Shown: positions 1 through 10,948 of the stretch, one piece after another
How positions within the stretch are numbered: position 1 is the stretch's first letter
How the letters are laid out: each line of letters begins with the position of its first letter
NCBI GenBank assembly: GCA_049999725.1
Contig: JBNGIS010034958.1
Location: 1 to 38,635, forward strand
DNA: 38,635 nucleotides
From: Haplomitrium mnioides
Lineage: Eukaryota > Marchantiophyta > Haplomitriopsida > Calobryales
Direction: 5' to 3'
Program-made: the position numbers and the translations under genes
The notes under the pieces: generated by a model
Database searches by the model: none
Seen by the model: the letters and a program-made list of their open reading frames with translations, nothing else
Told to the model about the DNA's origin: nothing

Positions 1-405
1 GAAAGAGCACCAGGTGTACGTGCGCCTCAAGTTTGTATAATCAAACATATTTCAAAATAGTTTCTTTGAATGTGTAATTAAACTTTTGCGCTTATAATTG
101 TAATCAATGATAAATGTAAATTTTTGATGAAAACTTACCTTAATTTTTATGATTTTAAACAAATTCGAGTTTTCAAATGTTTTTGTAAAAACTGGTAATA
201 TTGATTGATTTTGCGTATTGAAATTGACTTTTGCTCTATTATGGTTGGTGAAATGACCAAAAACAATCCTCAAAAACTCATGTACTTTTTGTTTTTCAAA
301 ATTTTCCTCGTTTTTGATGTTTTTTGATATGAAAAATCACAATTTTTCCCAAAAAAAAAAGTTCATGTTCTAAGTAGCCTGTTCCTGGTTCAAAGTAGCG
401 GCTGT
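1..405 (-). repeat. AT-rich end of an unidentified mobile element
   Basis: There is no convincing coding sequence here. Read on the minus strand, 367-402 gives GCTACTTTGAACCAGGAAC followed by a second GCTACTTAGAAC. The same sequence, slightly changed, lies at 29694-29728 and 30368-30402. The AT-rich sequence next to it (with AAAAAACATCAAA) also resembles what follows 30402. I infer that 1-405 is the terminal part of an element whose body lies to the left of the window. The class is unknown. Confidence 0.4.
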
Positions 406-415
406 TCCTCATGAT

Positions 416-870
416 ATGCACTATAAAAAGGGACCTTTAGTCCATAGAGGCACAATGATTCATAATAGACCTTCTGTCCACAAAGATCTCAATCTGGGAA
501 AAGAACCTTTTATCCTCAATGACCAACAAATGAAAGGACCTTCTGTCCGGAAAAGACCCCTGCCAATCCAGAAAGGACCTTTGGTCCTCATGTCGAAAAG
601 ACAATGCCAAATGATGGAAAGCAAGTTGCATAATGATTTCAAAGGACTTTAGGTCCAATCCACCCAGCGCATTCGTTGAGCAAGCAACATTTCAAAGGAC
701 CTTTAGTCTAGCCAACGCATTTGCTGAGCGAGCAACATCTCAAAGGACCTTTAGTCCAACTAGCGCATTCGATGAGCACACAGAGCTGCATAGGACTCTT
801 AGTCCCAAATACGTACAAGCTGCATGAGCAACAACAGAGCAGACCTTTTGTCCTTTACCATCAAAGTATA
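416..870 (+). repeat. Hairpin-forming repeat block inside copia RT (copy 1)
   Basis: About nine irregular units spaced 35-60 bp each carry a version of GGACCTTTNGTCC, whose GGAC/GTCC ends can pair over a 5-nt loop. In the coding frame these read as [K/R]GPLV, RPSV, EPFI and GPSV peptides. Residues such as GPLVLMSKRQCQMMESKL align with GPSVLMTKRKCQAMDDML in the matching block of the complete copy (6950-7640). The block sits directly upstream of the YxLKxSG segment of RT, so it is an ancestral insertion in this lineage, not a local accident. Confidence 0.8.
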
Positions 871-945
871 CTACATGAAAATATGACATTGGCAAAGCAT
901 TCTATTAATGCATCTGGATCACCAATCGATTAATAATACACACAA

Positions 946-2120
946 ATGGCAGTTCAAGTCCTAAAATTGATATATATGCTCAAATAGAGTGGCAAAAAAT
1001 TAGTACCAGAATTCAAATCAGAGATGATGGCACTGAACTTTACAAATGATGACATTGCTCCATGCTTGTTCATGAAACATCAAGGCTCTGAATATGTCGT
1101 AGTTGTATTTTATGTAGACAACATAAATATTTTTGGCACAAAAACTCTAGCTACCAGGACAATTACCAAACTGAAAGACATATTTGAAATGCAAGACATT
1201 GAAGAACTTGATCTTTGTCTGGACATCCAGTTTGAGCACTGCCTGATGGGATTTTGATCCACTAGTCCACATATATGGCCAAGATTCTCAAACAATTCAA
1301 TATGGACAATGCTCATCCGACAAGCACTCCCATGGAAATGAGATCTTTGGACCCAACCAAGGACATGTTTGGAAAGCGAAAAGACCATGAACAAACTTTG
1401 GGATTAGAAAAATCATATCTTTTGGCAATAGGAGCCCTCATGTACCTTGCAAATCATACTAGACTTGATATATCTTTTGCAGTGAACATGCTTGCAAGGC
1501 ATAGCTCCCAGCCCACCATTCACCATTGGAATGGACTCAAATGCATTTTTAAATACCTGAAAAGTGCAAAAGACATGGGACTCTTCTTTCCCAAAAATGC
1601 AACAAATGATATTGTTGGTTATGCTGGCGTTGGACATTTATCTGATCCTGATGACACAAAGTCTCAAATAGGATATGTCTTCCTTAAAGAAAGAACTGCT
1701 ATCTCATAGAAAAGCACCAAATAAACCATTACAACTACCTTGAATAACTATGCAGAAATCATAACACTCTATGAGGCTAGTAGAGAATTTATATGGCTCC
1801 GACAACTCATTGATCATATCAACATCAATACGAGCCAACCTTTGTTTCAGTCCCCTACGATAATATACGAGGACAATTGACTATGAGTCGACCAAATTGC
1901 TCAAGGTTTTATCAAGGGCAACAAGATTAAGCACAATGCCCCTAAATTCTTTTACACCCATGAACAACACGGTGACACATAAAATGTCCAATGGAGAGCA
2001 AGTAAAGATAACAGAGCTGATATCTTTACCAAACCACTTCCACCTACTTTGCACATTGCACATACTAAAGGGCTTGGTTTGCGAAGACTATCTGAATTAC
2101 AACAAAGCAGCAAACAATAA
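946..2120 (+). pseudogene. Copia RT C-terminal part and RNase H, decayed
   Basis: The frame begins with MAVQVLKLIYMLK*SG (the usual YGLKQSG segment, damaged), then MMALNFTNDDIAPCLFMK, then the catalytic box at 1111-1122. There YVDN replaces YVDD, which would remove an essential metal-binding Asp. Downstream are ILKQFNMDNAHPTSTPME, the GALMYLAN segment, and RNase H with an AEI..LYEASRE motif. The product ends GLRRLSEL... with TAA at 2118-2120. Stops at about 1255 and 1707 and several frame changes make it non-functional. It matches the protein at 5764-6905 nearly collinearly, so the family assignment is firm. Confidence 0.9.
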
Positions 2121-2686
2121 TTGCTTATTTTTTTCTCTGACCTTTAGTCATGAACATCAAGGATTGCAAATTCAATCATTTATTTCAAAAGATATCTAGT
2201 CTATTTAAAATGTCATGCAGGTAATGACATGCGAAGATTATATCAGAAGCTGACATCACTTCTTAGTTTTTGAGGCTGATATCATTTTTTCAGACAGATC
2301 TTCAAGACACAACTATGGAGGACACAACAACACTGCGCAACAATACCACATATTAGCTTTACTTTCAAAGAAATAAATTTTGACATTTTTTTTTACTTTT
2401 GTTACGTACACACACTCCACATACTATCAACATATTTATTATTATTACCTATCACATTATGTAATAGCACTCTTTCCCTTGGAGAAAAGCGGGAGGGTTT
2501 TGATGAGACCACATACAGAATAGGATTTAAACTAAAGACTTACATAGCATTCTAAACGTGGCTGATTATTAGAAGAAGAATCAGCCAAGGGGGTAATTAC
2601 CCTATGTAAGTAGTCATCCACGATCTATTCTACTCACTCGTCTTGGAGACTCCTATGTGTATACATGCGGTGCTCATGCGATAACA
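2121..2686 (+). other. 3' noncoding region, PPT and putative LTR remnant of copia copy 1
   Basis: 2121-2580 is noncoding. Its last 120 bp, including AGCACTCTTTCCCT, GGAGGGTTTT and AATCAGCCAAGGGGG, are shared with the complete copy (minus strand, about 5450-5331). The polypurine tract AAGGGGG is at 2587-2593. The following 93 bp (2594-2686, ending ATAACA) occupy the LTR position but do not resemble the LTR of the complete copy, and they lack a clean 5' TG. The LTR call is tentative. Confidence 0.5.
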
Positions 2687-2689
2687 ATA

Positions 2690-5186
2690 AACAATTTAGA
2701 AATCTACTTTGAGCCTGAACTGGAAAACTACATACAAATCATGTTTGAGCTTTAAGTGACACACTACATACAAATCTTGTTTGAGCTTCAAGTAACACAC
2801 TATATAGAAATCTTGTTTGAGCTTTAATTGACAAAGTATATAAAAATCTTGTTTGAGCTTCAAGTGACAAACTCTATACAAATCTTGTTTGAGCTTCAAG
2901 AGATAAACTATAGAGAATACTTGTTTGAGCTTTTCTTTTCACATATTATAGAAATATTGTTTGAGATTTAGGTGATAGACTACATGGAAATCTTGCCCGA
3001 GCTTCAAGTGTTAGAATAGAAAGAAATCTTGTTTGAGCTTCAAATGACAAACTACATACAAATCCTTTTTCAGCTTCAAGTGACACATTATATAGAAATT
3101 GTTTTGAGCTTCAAGTGATATACTAAATAGAAATCTTGTTTGAGCTTCAAGTGAAAGGTTATATAGAAACCTTGTTTAAGCTTTAAGTAACAAATTAAAT
3201 AGAAATTTTATTTGAGCTTCAAGTGACAAACTATAAAGAAATCATTTTTTAGTTTCAAGTGACACGCTATATAGAAATCTTGTTTGAGCTTGAAGTGACA
3301 AATTATATAGAAATCTTGTTTGAGCTTGAAGTGAAAAATTATATAGAAATTGTTTTAGAGCTTATATAAAAATCTTGTTTGAGCTTGAAGTGAAAAATTA
3401 TATAGAAATTGTTTTTGAACTTATATAAAAATCTTGTTTTAGCTTCAAGTTGGAAATTGTGTCAAAATATCATTTGAGTTTCAAGTAACAAATTGTATAG
3501 AATTCTTGTTTGAGATTTAAGTCAAAGACTAAAAGGAAATCTCAATTGAGTTTTGAATGACACACTATATAAATCTATGTTTGAGCTTCAATTGACAACT
3601 TATATAGTTACCTCATTTCATTTTCAAGTGACTGACTTTATAGAAATCTTGTTTGAACTTTAAATAATTGACTATATAGAAATCTACTATAAGCTTCAAG
3701 TGAAAAACTATATAGAAATCTTGTTTGAGCTTCAATTGACAAACTATGTTAGAAATCTTGTGTGACCTTCAAGTGATAGACTACATTGAAATCTTTTTTG
3801 AGCTTCAACTCAGAGATTATATAGCAATCTTGTTTGAGCTCTAAGTGACACACTAAATAGAAATCACATTTGAGCTTAAAGTGAAAGACTATATAGAAAT
3901 CTAGTTTGAGCTTCAAGTGAGAGACTATTCAAAAAAATTATTTTAGCTTTAAGTGATAGACTATGTAGAAATCTTGTTTGATCTTCAAGTGAAAGGCTAC
4001 AAAGAAATCTTGTTTGAGCGTCAAATAACACACTACATAGAAATTTGTTTTGAGCTTTGAATCATAGACTACATAGAATTCTTGTTTGAACTTCAAGTAA
4101 CATGCTATATAGAAATCTAGTTTGAGTTTCAAGTAACAGGCTATATAGAAATCTACTTTAAGCTTCAAGTAACAAACTATGTTCAAATCTTATTTGAGCT
4201 TCAAGGGAGAGACAATATAGAAATCTTGTTTGATCTTAAAGTGACAGAATATATAGAAATCTCATTTGATCTTCAAGTGATAGACCACAAAGAAATCTTG
4301 TTTGAGCATGTAATGATATGTCGTATAGAAATCTTGTTTGAGCATCAAATGATAGACCACATTCAAATCTTATTGGAGCTTCAAGTGACAAACTATATAG
4401 AAATCTAGTTTGAACTCCAAGTGACAAACTATCTAGAAATCTCATTTGAGCTTCAAGTGAAAGATTGCATAGAAATATTGTTTGAGCTTCAAGTTATAGA
4501 CAAGATAGAGAACTCATTTGAACTTCAAGTGAAAAACAACATTGAAATAGCATTTGAGCTTTAAGTGACTAACTATATAGAAATCTCATTTGAGCTTCAA
4601 TTGATAGATTTTATAGAAATCTTGTTTGAGCTCTAAGTTATAGACTATTATGAAATCTTGTTTGAGGATTATGTGAAAGACTACATAGAAATCTTGTTTG
4701 AGCTTTAAGTAACAGACTACAAGGAAATCACGTTTGAGCGTTGAATGAGAGACTATGTAAAATCATGTTTGAGCTTCAATTGATAGATTATATAGTTATC
4801 TTGTTTGAGCTTCAGGTGACAGACTATTTTGAAATCTCATTTGAGCTTCAAGTGATAGACTATAGAAATCTTGTTTGAGTTTCAAGAAACAAGTTATATA
4901 AAAATCTTGTTTGAGTTTCAAGTCATTGACTACATAGAAGTCATGCTAAGCCTCAAGTGGCATACTATGTACAAATCTCGTTTGAGCTTCAAGTGACACG
5001 CTATATAGAAATCTTGTTTGAGCTTCAAGTGAGAGATTATGTAGAAATCTTGTTTGAGATTCAAATAAAAAGCTATATAGAAATTATAGAAAGAATATAG
5101 AGAAATGTTGTTTGAGCTTTAATTGATAGACTATAAAGAAATCCCATTTGAGATTTAAGTGATAGACTTTTTAGAAATTTCATTTG
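2690..5186. repeat. 36-bp tandem minisatellite, left part
   Basis: About 69 tandem units of 36 bp. The typical core is TATATAGAAATCTTGTTTGA followed by GCTTCAAGTGACAAAC. Units differ by substitutions (for example CTTG/CTCA, GACA/GATAGA) and occasional 1-2 bp indels. Because 36 is a multiple of three, short open frames appear on both strands with 12-residue periods (LKLKQDFYIVCH on minus, YIEILFELQVID on plus). These are broken repeatedly and I regard them as non-coding. The array continues at 12971; the copia element between them inserted into it. Confidence 0.95.
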
Positions 5187-5330
5187 TGTTGTAGAGTGAG
5201 AGTCACAGAGAGAGAGAATGCTGCGCCCAACGATCCTTCGTATAATGATCAATAGAATGATGAGGGATTGAATGTCCCTCTTATCTACACATCCATTCTA
5301 TATATAGGAGTATCACTATGTTCTATAACA
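5187..5330 (-). repeat. 3' LTR of copia copy 2
   Basis: 144 bp, TG...CA on the + strand. By eye it differs from the 146-bp 5' LTR by four substitutions and one 2-bp indel (about 3%), so insertion was fairly recent. Flanked on the left by ATTTG. Confidence 0.93.
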
Positions 5331-5340
5331 CTCCCCCTTG
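5331..5340 (-). promoter_or_regulatory. Polypurine tract of copia copy 2
   Basis: The minus strand reads CAAGGGGGAG directly before the 3' LTR, the expected plus-strand DNA priming site. Confidence 0.85.
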
Positions 5341-5763
5341 GCTGATTCTTCTCCTGTAATCAACCACATTTGATAGCACTAGTGTATATCTTATATATGT
5401 GTAGTCTCATTAAAACCCTCCTGCTTTCTTCAGAGGGAAAGAGTGCTACCACATATATAGTACTTAATAAAATGAACAAATAAAATGTATGGAGTTCATA
5501 ATATGAAAACTGTATGATATGTTCTGAGTTATCAAATCATGGTAAGGTGATCATGTCGCTGTAGGCAGGCCTCCTTGATCTTTGGTCGTGCTATCTTCTG
5601 GTCCTGAATGCGGTTGTGCTCCACGAAGTCATATGTGATGTGTCCAACCTGTTTGAGTAGTTGCATTCTGACTGTAAACAATCATGTGGTCAGCATCAAT
5701 ATATATGAAAAAGCAAAATTCATGAATCTGAAAATATGACAGTAGGTCAGGATGATAATCAGA
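5341..5763 (-). other. 3' noncoding region of copia copy 2
   Basis: Between the pol stop (5764) and the polypurine tract. It has no coding potential; part of it is conserved with 2450-2586 of copy 1. Confidence 0.7.
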
Positions 5764-6905
5764 TTATGTGTGTTTGTTGTATATTTCAGACAGTTTTCTG
5801 AGACCAATACCCTCTGTGTGCTCTTTGTGTAGAGCGGGAGGTAGAGGTTTTGTGAACATATCAGCTCTGTTTAATTTACTAGGTATCCATTGTACCTTGA
5901 TTTTGTCATTGTGTTGTTCATGAGTATAGAAAAATTTTGGAGCTATATGTTTTATTCTATCGCCTTTGATGAATCCTTGAGCGATTTGGTCAACACATGG
6001 TTTGTTGTCCTCAAATATAGATGTAGGTTCCTGGATGAGGGGTTGGCCTGTGTTGGAGTTGATATGGTCAATGAGTTGGCGTAACCAAATACACTCTCTA
6101 CTTGCTTCGTACAGAGCTATTATCTCTGCATGGTTTGTAGAGGTGGTAGTGATTGTTTGTTTTGTGCTTTTCCATGATATTGCTGTGCCTCCTTTGAGGA
6201 ATACATAGCCCATTTGTGACTTTGCATCGTCGGGATCAGATAAGTATCCTTCATCAGCATATCCTATAATGTCATGGTCTGCAGTTTTCGGGAAGAAGAG
6301 TCCCATGTCTGTGGTACCTTTAAGGTATCTGAAAATCCTTTTGATGTCGTTCCAATGTCGTATAGTTGGTTGGGAGCTGTGTCTTACAAGTAAGTTCACA
6401 GCGAAAGCTATGTCTGGTCTTGTTTGATTTGCTAGGTACATCAGTGCTCCTATTGCTGAAAAGTATGGTTTTTCAGGTCCCAGTGTAGGTTCAGTTTCTT
6501 TCCTTTTTGAGAACATGTCCTTTGTAGGATCTGATGATCTTACTTCCATAGGGGTGCTCGTTGGGTGAGCTTTATCCATGTTGAACTGTTTAAGGATTTT
6601 GGATGTATAAGTGGATTGATGGATTAGGATTCCATCAAGTAGATGTTCAAACTGTATTCCTAGGCAAAAGTCGGGTTCCCCAACGTCTCGTATTTCGAAT
6701 ATGTCATTTAGCTTCTCAATGGTGTCGTTGGCTAGTCGTGGTGTGCCAAAAATGTTAATGTCATCTACATATATTGCTACTATGACGTATTCAAGGTTTT
6801 CCTGTTTCATAAAGAGGCATGGTGCAATGTCCTCATTGGTGAAGTTTAAAGTCATCATTTTTGCTTGAATCTTTGATACCAGTTTTGACCGCTCTGTTTA
6901 AGTCC
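5764..6905 (-). pseudogene. Copia pol: RT C-terminal part and RNase H
   Basis: The segment starts with MYGLKQSGQNWYQRF near 6905. A 1-nt deletion in an A run near 6865 shifts the frame into MMTLNFTNEDIAPCLFMK. It then runs open for 364 codons to the stop. The RT catalytic box YVDD is intact at about 6760-6771. RNase H follows, with GYADEGYLSDPDDAKS, the STNHAEIIALYEASRE motif and a FEDNKP segment, then the IKHIAPKFF..H and ADMFTKPLP tail typical of copia. It is continuous with the upstream protease-integrase-RT frame apart from the repeat block at 6950-7640. Confidence 0.93.
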
Positions 6906-6949
6906 ATACATTGAGCGTAGGACTTGTACAGCCATCTTTGAGCCTGATG

Positions 6950-7640
6950 TGTCTCATGATATTCCGGTTGCTTTCATAGATTGCTTTGCCAGTTGTCTGC
7001 CTTTGTGTATATTTTTGCGATGGGGGACTATAGGTCCCTTTGGATATCCATTGTACAACTATTTTGCTGGCTGGACTAAAGGTCCAGTGTACTGTTGCTT
7101 GTTTAGCAGATCATTTGTAGGGACTGAAGGTCCATTGTTGTGATTCATGCTCAGTGTATGTGCTGGCTGTATATATGATATGTTTTGAGCTGTTTGCAAC
7201 ATATCATCCATCGCCTGGCATTTTCGTTTTGTCATAAGGACAGAGGGTCCTTGTTTTGTCATCAGGCCGTTATTGACAGAAGGTCTTTCATAACTTGTGT
7301 ATCTTCTTTGGACGATAGGTCCATCTGCAGAATGTTGGCCGTGAGAGACAAAAGGTCTCTGTTGGTCTATGTGTTCGTGAGTGACAAAAGGTCTACTTTC
7401 ACTTTTCTGGCCTTGAGGGACAAAAGGTCTAACCTCTCTTTGCTGGCTGTGAGGGACAAAAGGTTCGCTTTCACATTTCTGGCCTTGATGGACAAAAGGT
7501 CCACTTTCATATTTCTGGCCTTGAGGGACAAAAGGTNNNNNNNNNNTTGAGGGACAAAAGGTCCACTTTCATATTTCTGGCCTTGAGGGACAACAGATCT
7601 AACCTCAGTTGGTTGTTTCTCCCCCTCAATGTGGAATGAT
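6950..7640 (-). repeat. In-frame Gly-Pro-x-Val repeat block inside copia RT (copy 2)
   Basis: About 14 units, the most regular spaced 39 bp, with the + strand motif GGGACAAAAGGTCC (GGAC/GTCC hairpin arms). Read on the minus strand in the pol frame they encode GPFVPQ, EPFVPH, RPFVTH, GPIVQR, RPSVNN, GPSVPT, GPLVQP and GPIVPH, separated by Gln/Lys/Glu-rich spacers such as GQKYES. The block lies between IFMKAPAKL and the MAVQVLRSMYGLKQSG segment of RT, about where other copia RTs have only a short loop. Two stops (after QPAK and after GIS) and a 10-N gap interrupt it. The matching block in copy 1 (416-870) shows it is a lineage feature. Confidence 0.82.
7537..7546. other. Assembly gap (10 N) in the repeat block
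   Basis: N run inside near-identical 39-bp units. True copy number and reading frame across it are unknown. Confidence 0.98.
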
Positions 7641-10000
7641 ATCCTGGATATGAGCTTAGCGGGTGCCTTCATAAAAATTTGAGTGTCGAGTATGCCATAT
7701 AAGTAGGTAGCAATGACATCCATGATATGCATGATTAGGTTGCGTTGAATTGCAAATGCTATCATATATCTATATGTGATCGTATCCATGACAGGTGAGT
7801 ATGTCATATTGTAATCTTTTCCAGGGATTTGTGTGTATCCTTTCGCGACGAGTCTTGCTTTGTATCTCGTGACTTTGCCTTTTGCATTTCTTTTCCTAAC
7901 AAATATAAATATGTAGTCTGTCAGTTTCATGTCTGATGTGGCAGGTATGATTGATCCGAATACTTGCCGATGTATGAGTGAGTCCAGTTCTGAGTGTATG
8001 GCTTGTTCCCATTGTGGCCAATCCGACCTTGATTGCGCATCCTGTACTGATATAGGGTCGGGTATGGTGTTGTCTATAGTCTGGGATACTAAATATGCAA
8101 ACATGTCGTCCATGTCGGTTTGGTCACGTTTCCAAACATGATCTGCAAATGTGTAGTCAATCGCGATTTCTTCATTTTCTGGGATTGCGTGAGTATGTAT
8201 AGTTTCTTCAGTGTGGTTGGGATATGGTTCTAATCCAGGGCTGGCCAGTAAAGATGTTGGCGTTTTTGGCTTGTTTTTGGAGCCTAATGATCTGCCTCTT
8301 TTGGCTTTAGATGCGATATCAGTAGCTGCAGTTGAATCTTTTTGTAGTCTTGCAGGAGCATTTGCTGCTTCAACATGGGACTTAGTGAGGTTTGCAACGT
8401 CGTTGAATGCGTCTGGCATTCTGATTAATGTTTGTTGTAAGTGTAGAAGTCTCTGAACTTCGTAGTCTGATTGTCTTGTTCTAGGATCAGGTTGGAGTAG
8501 CGATTTGTTGTGCCATATAAGGTTATCCGTTTGTGTTTTCTCGGATTTGTCTTCGAGCATTAGAGTTGGGAAAACATCTTCGAAGAATTGACAGTCTGCA
8601 AATCGAGATTTGAAGACGTCTGACATTGTGGGTTCAAGGTATCGGATGATGGATGGGGATTCATAACCTATGTATATCCCTTTTTGTCGTTGTGGTCCCA
8701 TTTTTGTTTGGTGTGGGTCGAGAATAGTTACAAGGACAAGACATCCGAATGTTCGAAGGTGTGATATGTTTGCAGGTATTCCGACTGCTAGATGGTGAGG
8801 AGAGTTATTGTTGAATGCAAACGGTCTCAGTTTGATTAGTATTGCTGCGTTTATCACAGCGTGTCCCCATGCAGACGTGGGGAGACTAGTGTTCAGTAAT
8901 AATGGTCTGGCAATCAGTTGTATGCGTTTGATCGCGGATTCAGCTATGCCATTCTGAAAATGAACGTGTGGGACTGAGTATTGAATGTCAATGCCAGCAG
9001 ATGAGCAGAAGTCATTGAATGCTGATGGTGTGAATTCGCATGCATTGTCTACTTGCAGGTTTCTGATTGGATAATCAGGGAATTGTGTCGATAGTTTGAG
9101 TATTTGTGACAAGAGTTTAGGGAAGACCATGTTTTTGGTCGTCAGTAAGGACACTTGTGACCATTTGGATGATGCATCGATGGTTACAAGGAAGTATCTG
9201 AATGGTCCTGATGGGGGGTGGATGGGTCCACAGATGTCTGCGTGGATCCGTTCCAGAAAACGTGGTATTGTCGTTGTTGTCCTTCGTTTTGAAGGGGCAA
9301 TTCGCAGTTTGCCTTGTGCGCATGCCATACATGGAGAGAGCATTGATATAGGGTGGAAATTATCTGGAATTCCGATATTGTCATGTTTGAGTCGGTAGAA
9401 CATATCTTTGCCAGGGTGTTCTAATCGGTTATGCCATAGTTGGGCATCCGAAAACTTTATTGTTGATGCATGGTATGAATGGATTTCAGTCGTGTATAGG
9501 CCTGGTGGAGATAGAGAAAAAGTTTCTTGTACTTGCATACCGTTAGTTGTGGGTAGCAGTATGTGGAGGGCTTCAGTGTGGCATGTATTCCCAGTATGTA
9601 TATGGAATCCGTTTTGTCGGATATCTCTGAAGCTTATGAGATTTTTGGTTGCTGTGGGAGCATAGATGGCAGATGCTATGCTGAGTTTAGTCCCGTTCGG
9701 GAAACGGATGGTTGCCGGTCCATATCCTTCTTCGATTTGATTATGACCGGATATGGTAGTCATTGATCTTGATGACGGGGTTACCGAATTGAAGTGTCTT
9801 CGGTCCCGTAGTATGGTATGTGAAGAACCACTGTCAACAATGCAAGTGTTATTGTTTTCTCCTGTGTGAGTTGGACCCAAACGTTGCAATGTATGGCTCT
9901 CTGGCTGTAGGTTGTAAGTCGGGTAGTCATCGACATCTGCAATTTCGGAAAGATTGCCATGTACTTCAGGTTGTGGGTATTTGAGGCTATTCTTGTAGAG
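7641..10000 (-). pseudogene. Copia pol: protease, integrase and N-terminal RT
   Basis: One open frame, in order: aspartic protease with VDSGSSHTILRD; GAG-pre-integrase zinc domain (LWHNRLEHPGKDMF...C.AC..GK); integrase core with Asp in HADICGP, Asp in QVDNACEF and Glu in NGIAESAIKR, giving the DDE triad; an integrase C-terminal region with GYESPSIIRYLEP; then RT starting at WPQWEQAIHSELDSL, with KARLVAKGYTQ and YSPVMDTITYR. The frame continues into the Gly-Pro-x-Val block. All catalytic residues in this section look intact, so its inactivity comes from lesions elsewhere in gag and RT. Confidence 0.94.
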
Positions 10001-10948
10001 TGTCACAAGGTGTGCAGGTACTCGGCATACGGTTTGTGTATGTCATCGAGTGCCACATCTATGGCAGGATGGTGGTGTGTTTCTCAGTTGTGAGAAATTT
10101 CTGTGGCCTCTGGTCTGTTGACGTCTGCCTCTTGTGCTCCAAGAACGTTGTTTTCGTTCTGGTGTGGTAGGGGTGTGGCGTCTGTAATGTCGATCCCTGT
10201 TGCCGAGGGATGAATTTTGATTGGGGGTTGGGTGTCTGTTGCTCCCCCTGAAGTTGGGGTTTCCCCTGCCTCTTCATCTTCCTCTTCCTCTTTGTGGGTC
10301 AGGGTCTCGGTTCCTTGAGTGAGGATGGAATCTGGTGAAGTGCGACTCCGGATTCGCTGGTAATGCCGCAGAGCCAGGGTGTCGCTTTTTTGCATTTTCC
10401 ACTAGAAGTAGTTGGTGTTTCTCTGCTAATAGCATGTATGCGATCAATTCCGAGTATCGGGTGAAACGCATGTTGCGGTATTGGGATGCAAGGATGAGGT
10501 TGGATACTGGAAATGTCGATAGAGTTTTCTCTATCTGTTCTTCGTCAGAAACAGGGTGTCCGCAAATTGCCAATTGTGAAACTATTCGGAATAGTTCGCT
10601 GTTGTAATTCACGATTGAGGTATGGTCTTGGACTCGCAAGTTGATCCAATCGTGTCGAGCTGCAGGTAGGGAGATAGAGGTCAGGTGATCAAATCTGAGT
10701 TTGAATTCATCCCAAAGTAATCAGGGATTGTTGTAATTCAGGTATTGCAACCTGAGTGGTTCCACAAGGTGATGGCGTATGAGGATGAGTGCTCTTGCAG
10801 CATCCCGTGGGCTGGTGCCCTCGTCATTGATTAAGATATCGCGTATACTTTTCGATGTTAAGTATGTCGTGATATCCAGAGACCATGATAAATAGTTCAA
10901 GCCGTCAAGTTTCAGGGTCTGAAACTTGAGGGAACCTATGGGGTTCAT
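10001..10948 (-). pseudogene. Copia gag with CCHC knuckle
   Basis: Begins MNPIGSLKFQTLKLDGLNYL at 10948, a typical copia Gag N terminus (LDGLNYLSWSLDITTYL). It continues in one frame through FRIVSQLAICGHPVSDEEQIEKTL and an Arg/Gly-rich region to a zinc knuckle, CHRCGTR*HTQTVC (C-x2-C-x4-H-x4-C). The same frame runs directly into protease, so this is a single Gag-Pol polyprotein without a programmed frame change. TGA stops at 10721-10723, 10274-10276 and inside the knuckle at 10043-10045 disrupt it; each is one transition or transversion from a sense codon. Confidence 0.88.

Larger units (their letters stand above)
406..2686 (+). mobile_element. 5'-truncated Ty1/copia retrotransposon (copy 1)
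   Basis: This is the 3' part of a copia element: a repeat block inside RT, the end of RT, RNase H, 3' noncoding DNA, a polypurine tract and a probable short LTR. Gag, protease, integrase and the N-terminal RT are missing; the left edge abuts the element end at 405. Protein and 3' noncoding sequence are close to the complete copy at 5187-12965, so both belong to one lineage. This copy is more decayed, with many stops and frame changes. Confidence 0.88.

Noticed and set aside
2690-5186. CRISPR-like array
   Set aside because: Units are contiguous with no unique spacers and no cas genes; the context is clearly eukaryotic.
7929-9766. + strand frames opposite copia pol
   Set aside because: Shadows of the minus-strand integrase/RT frame, with no recognisable protein features.
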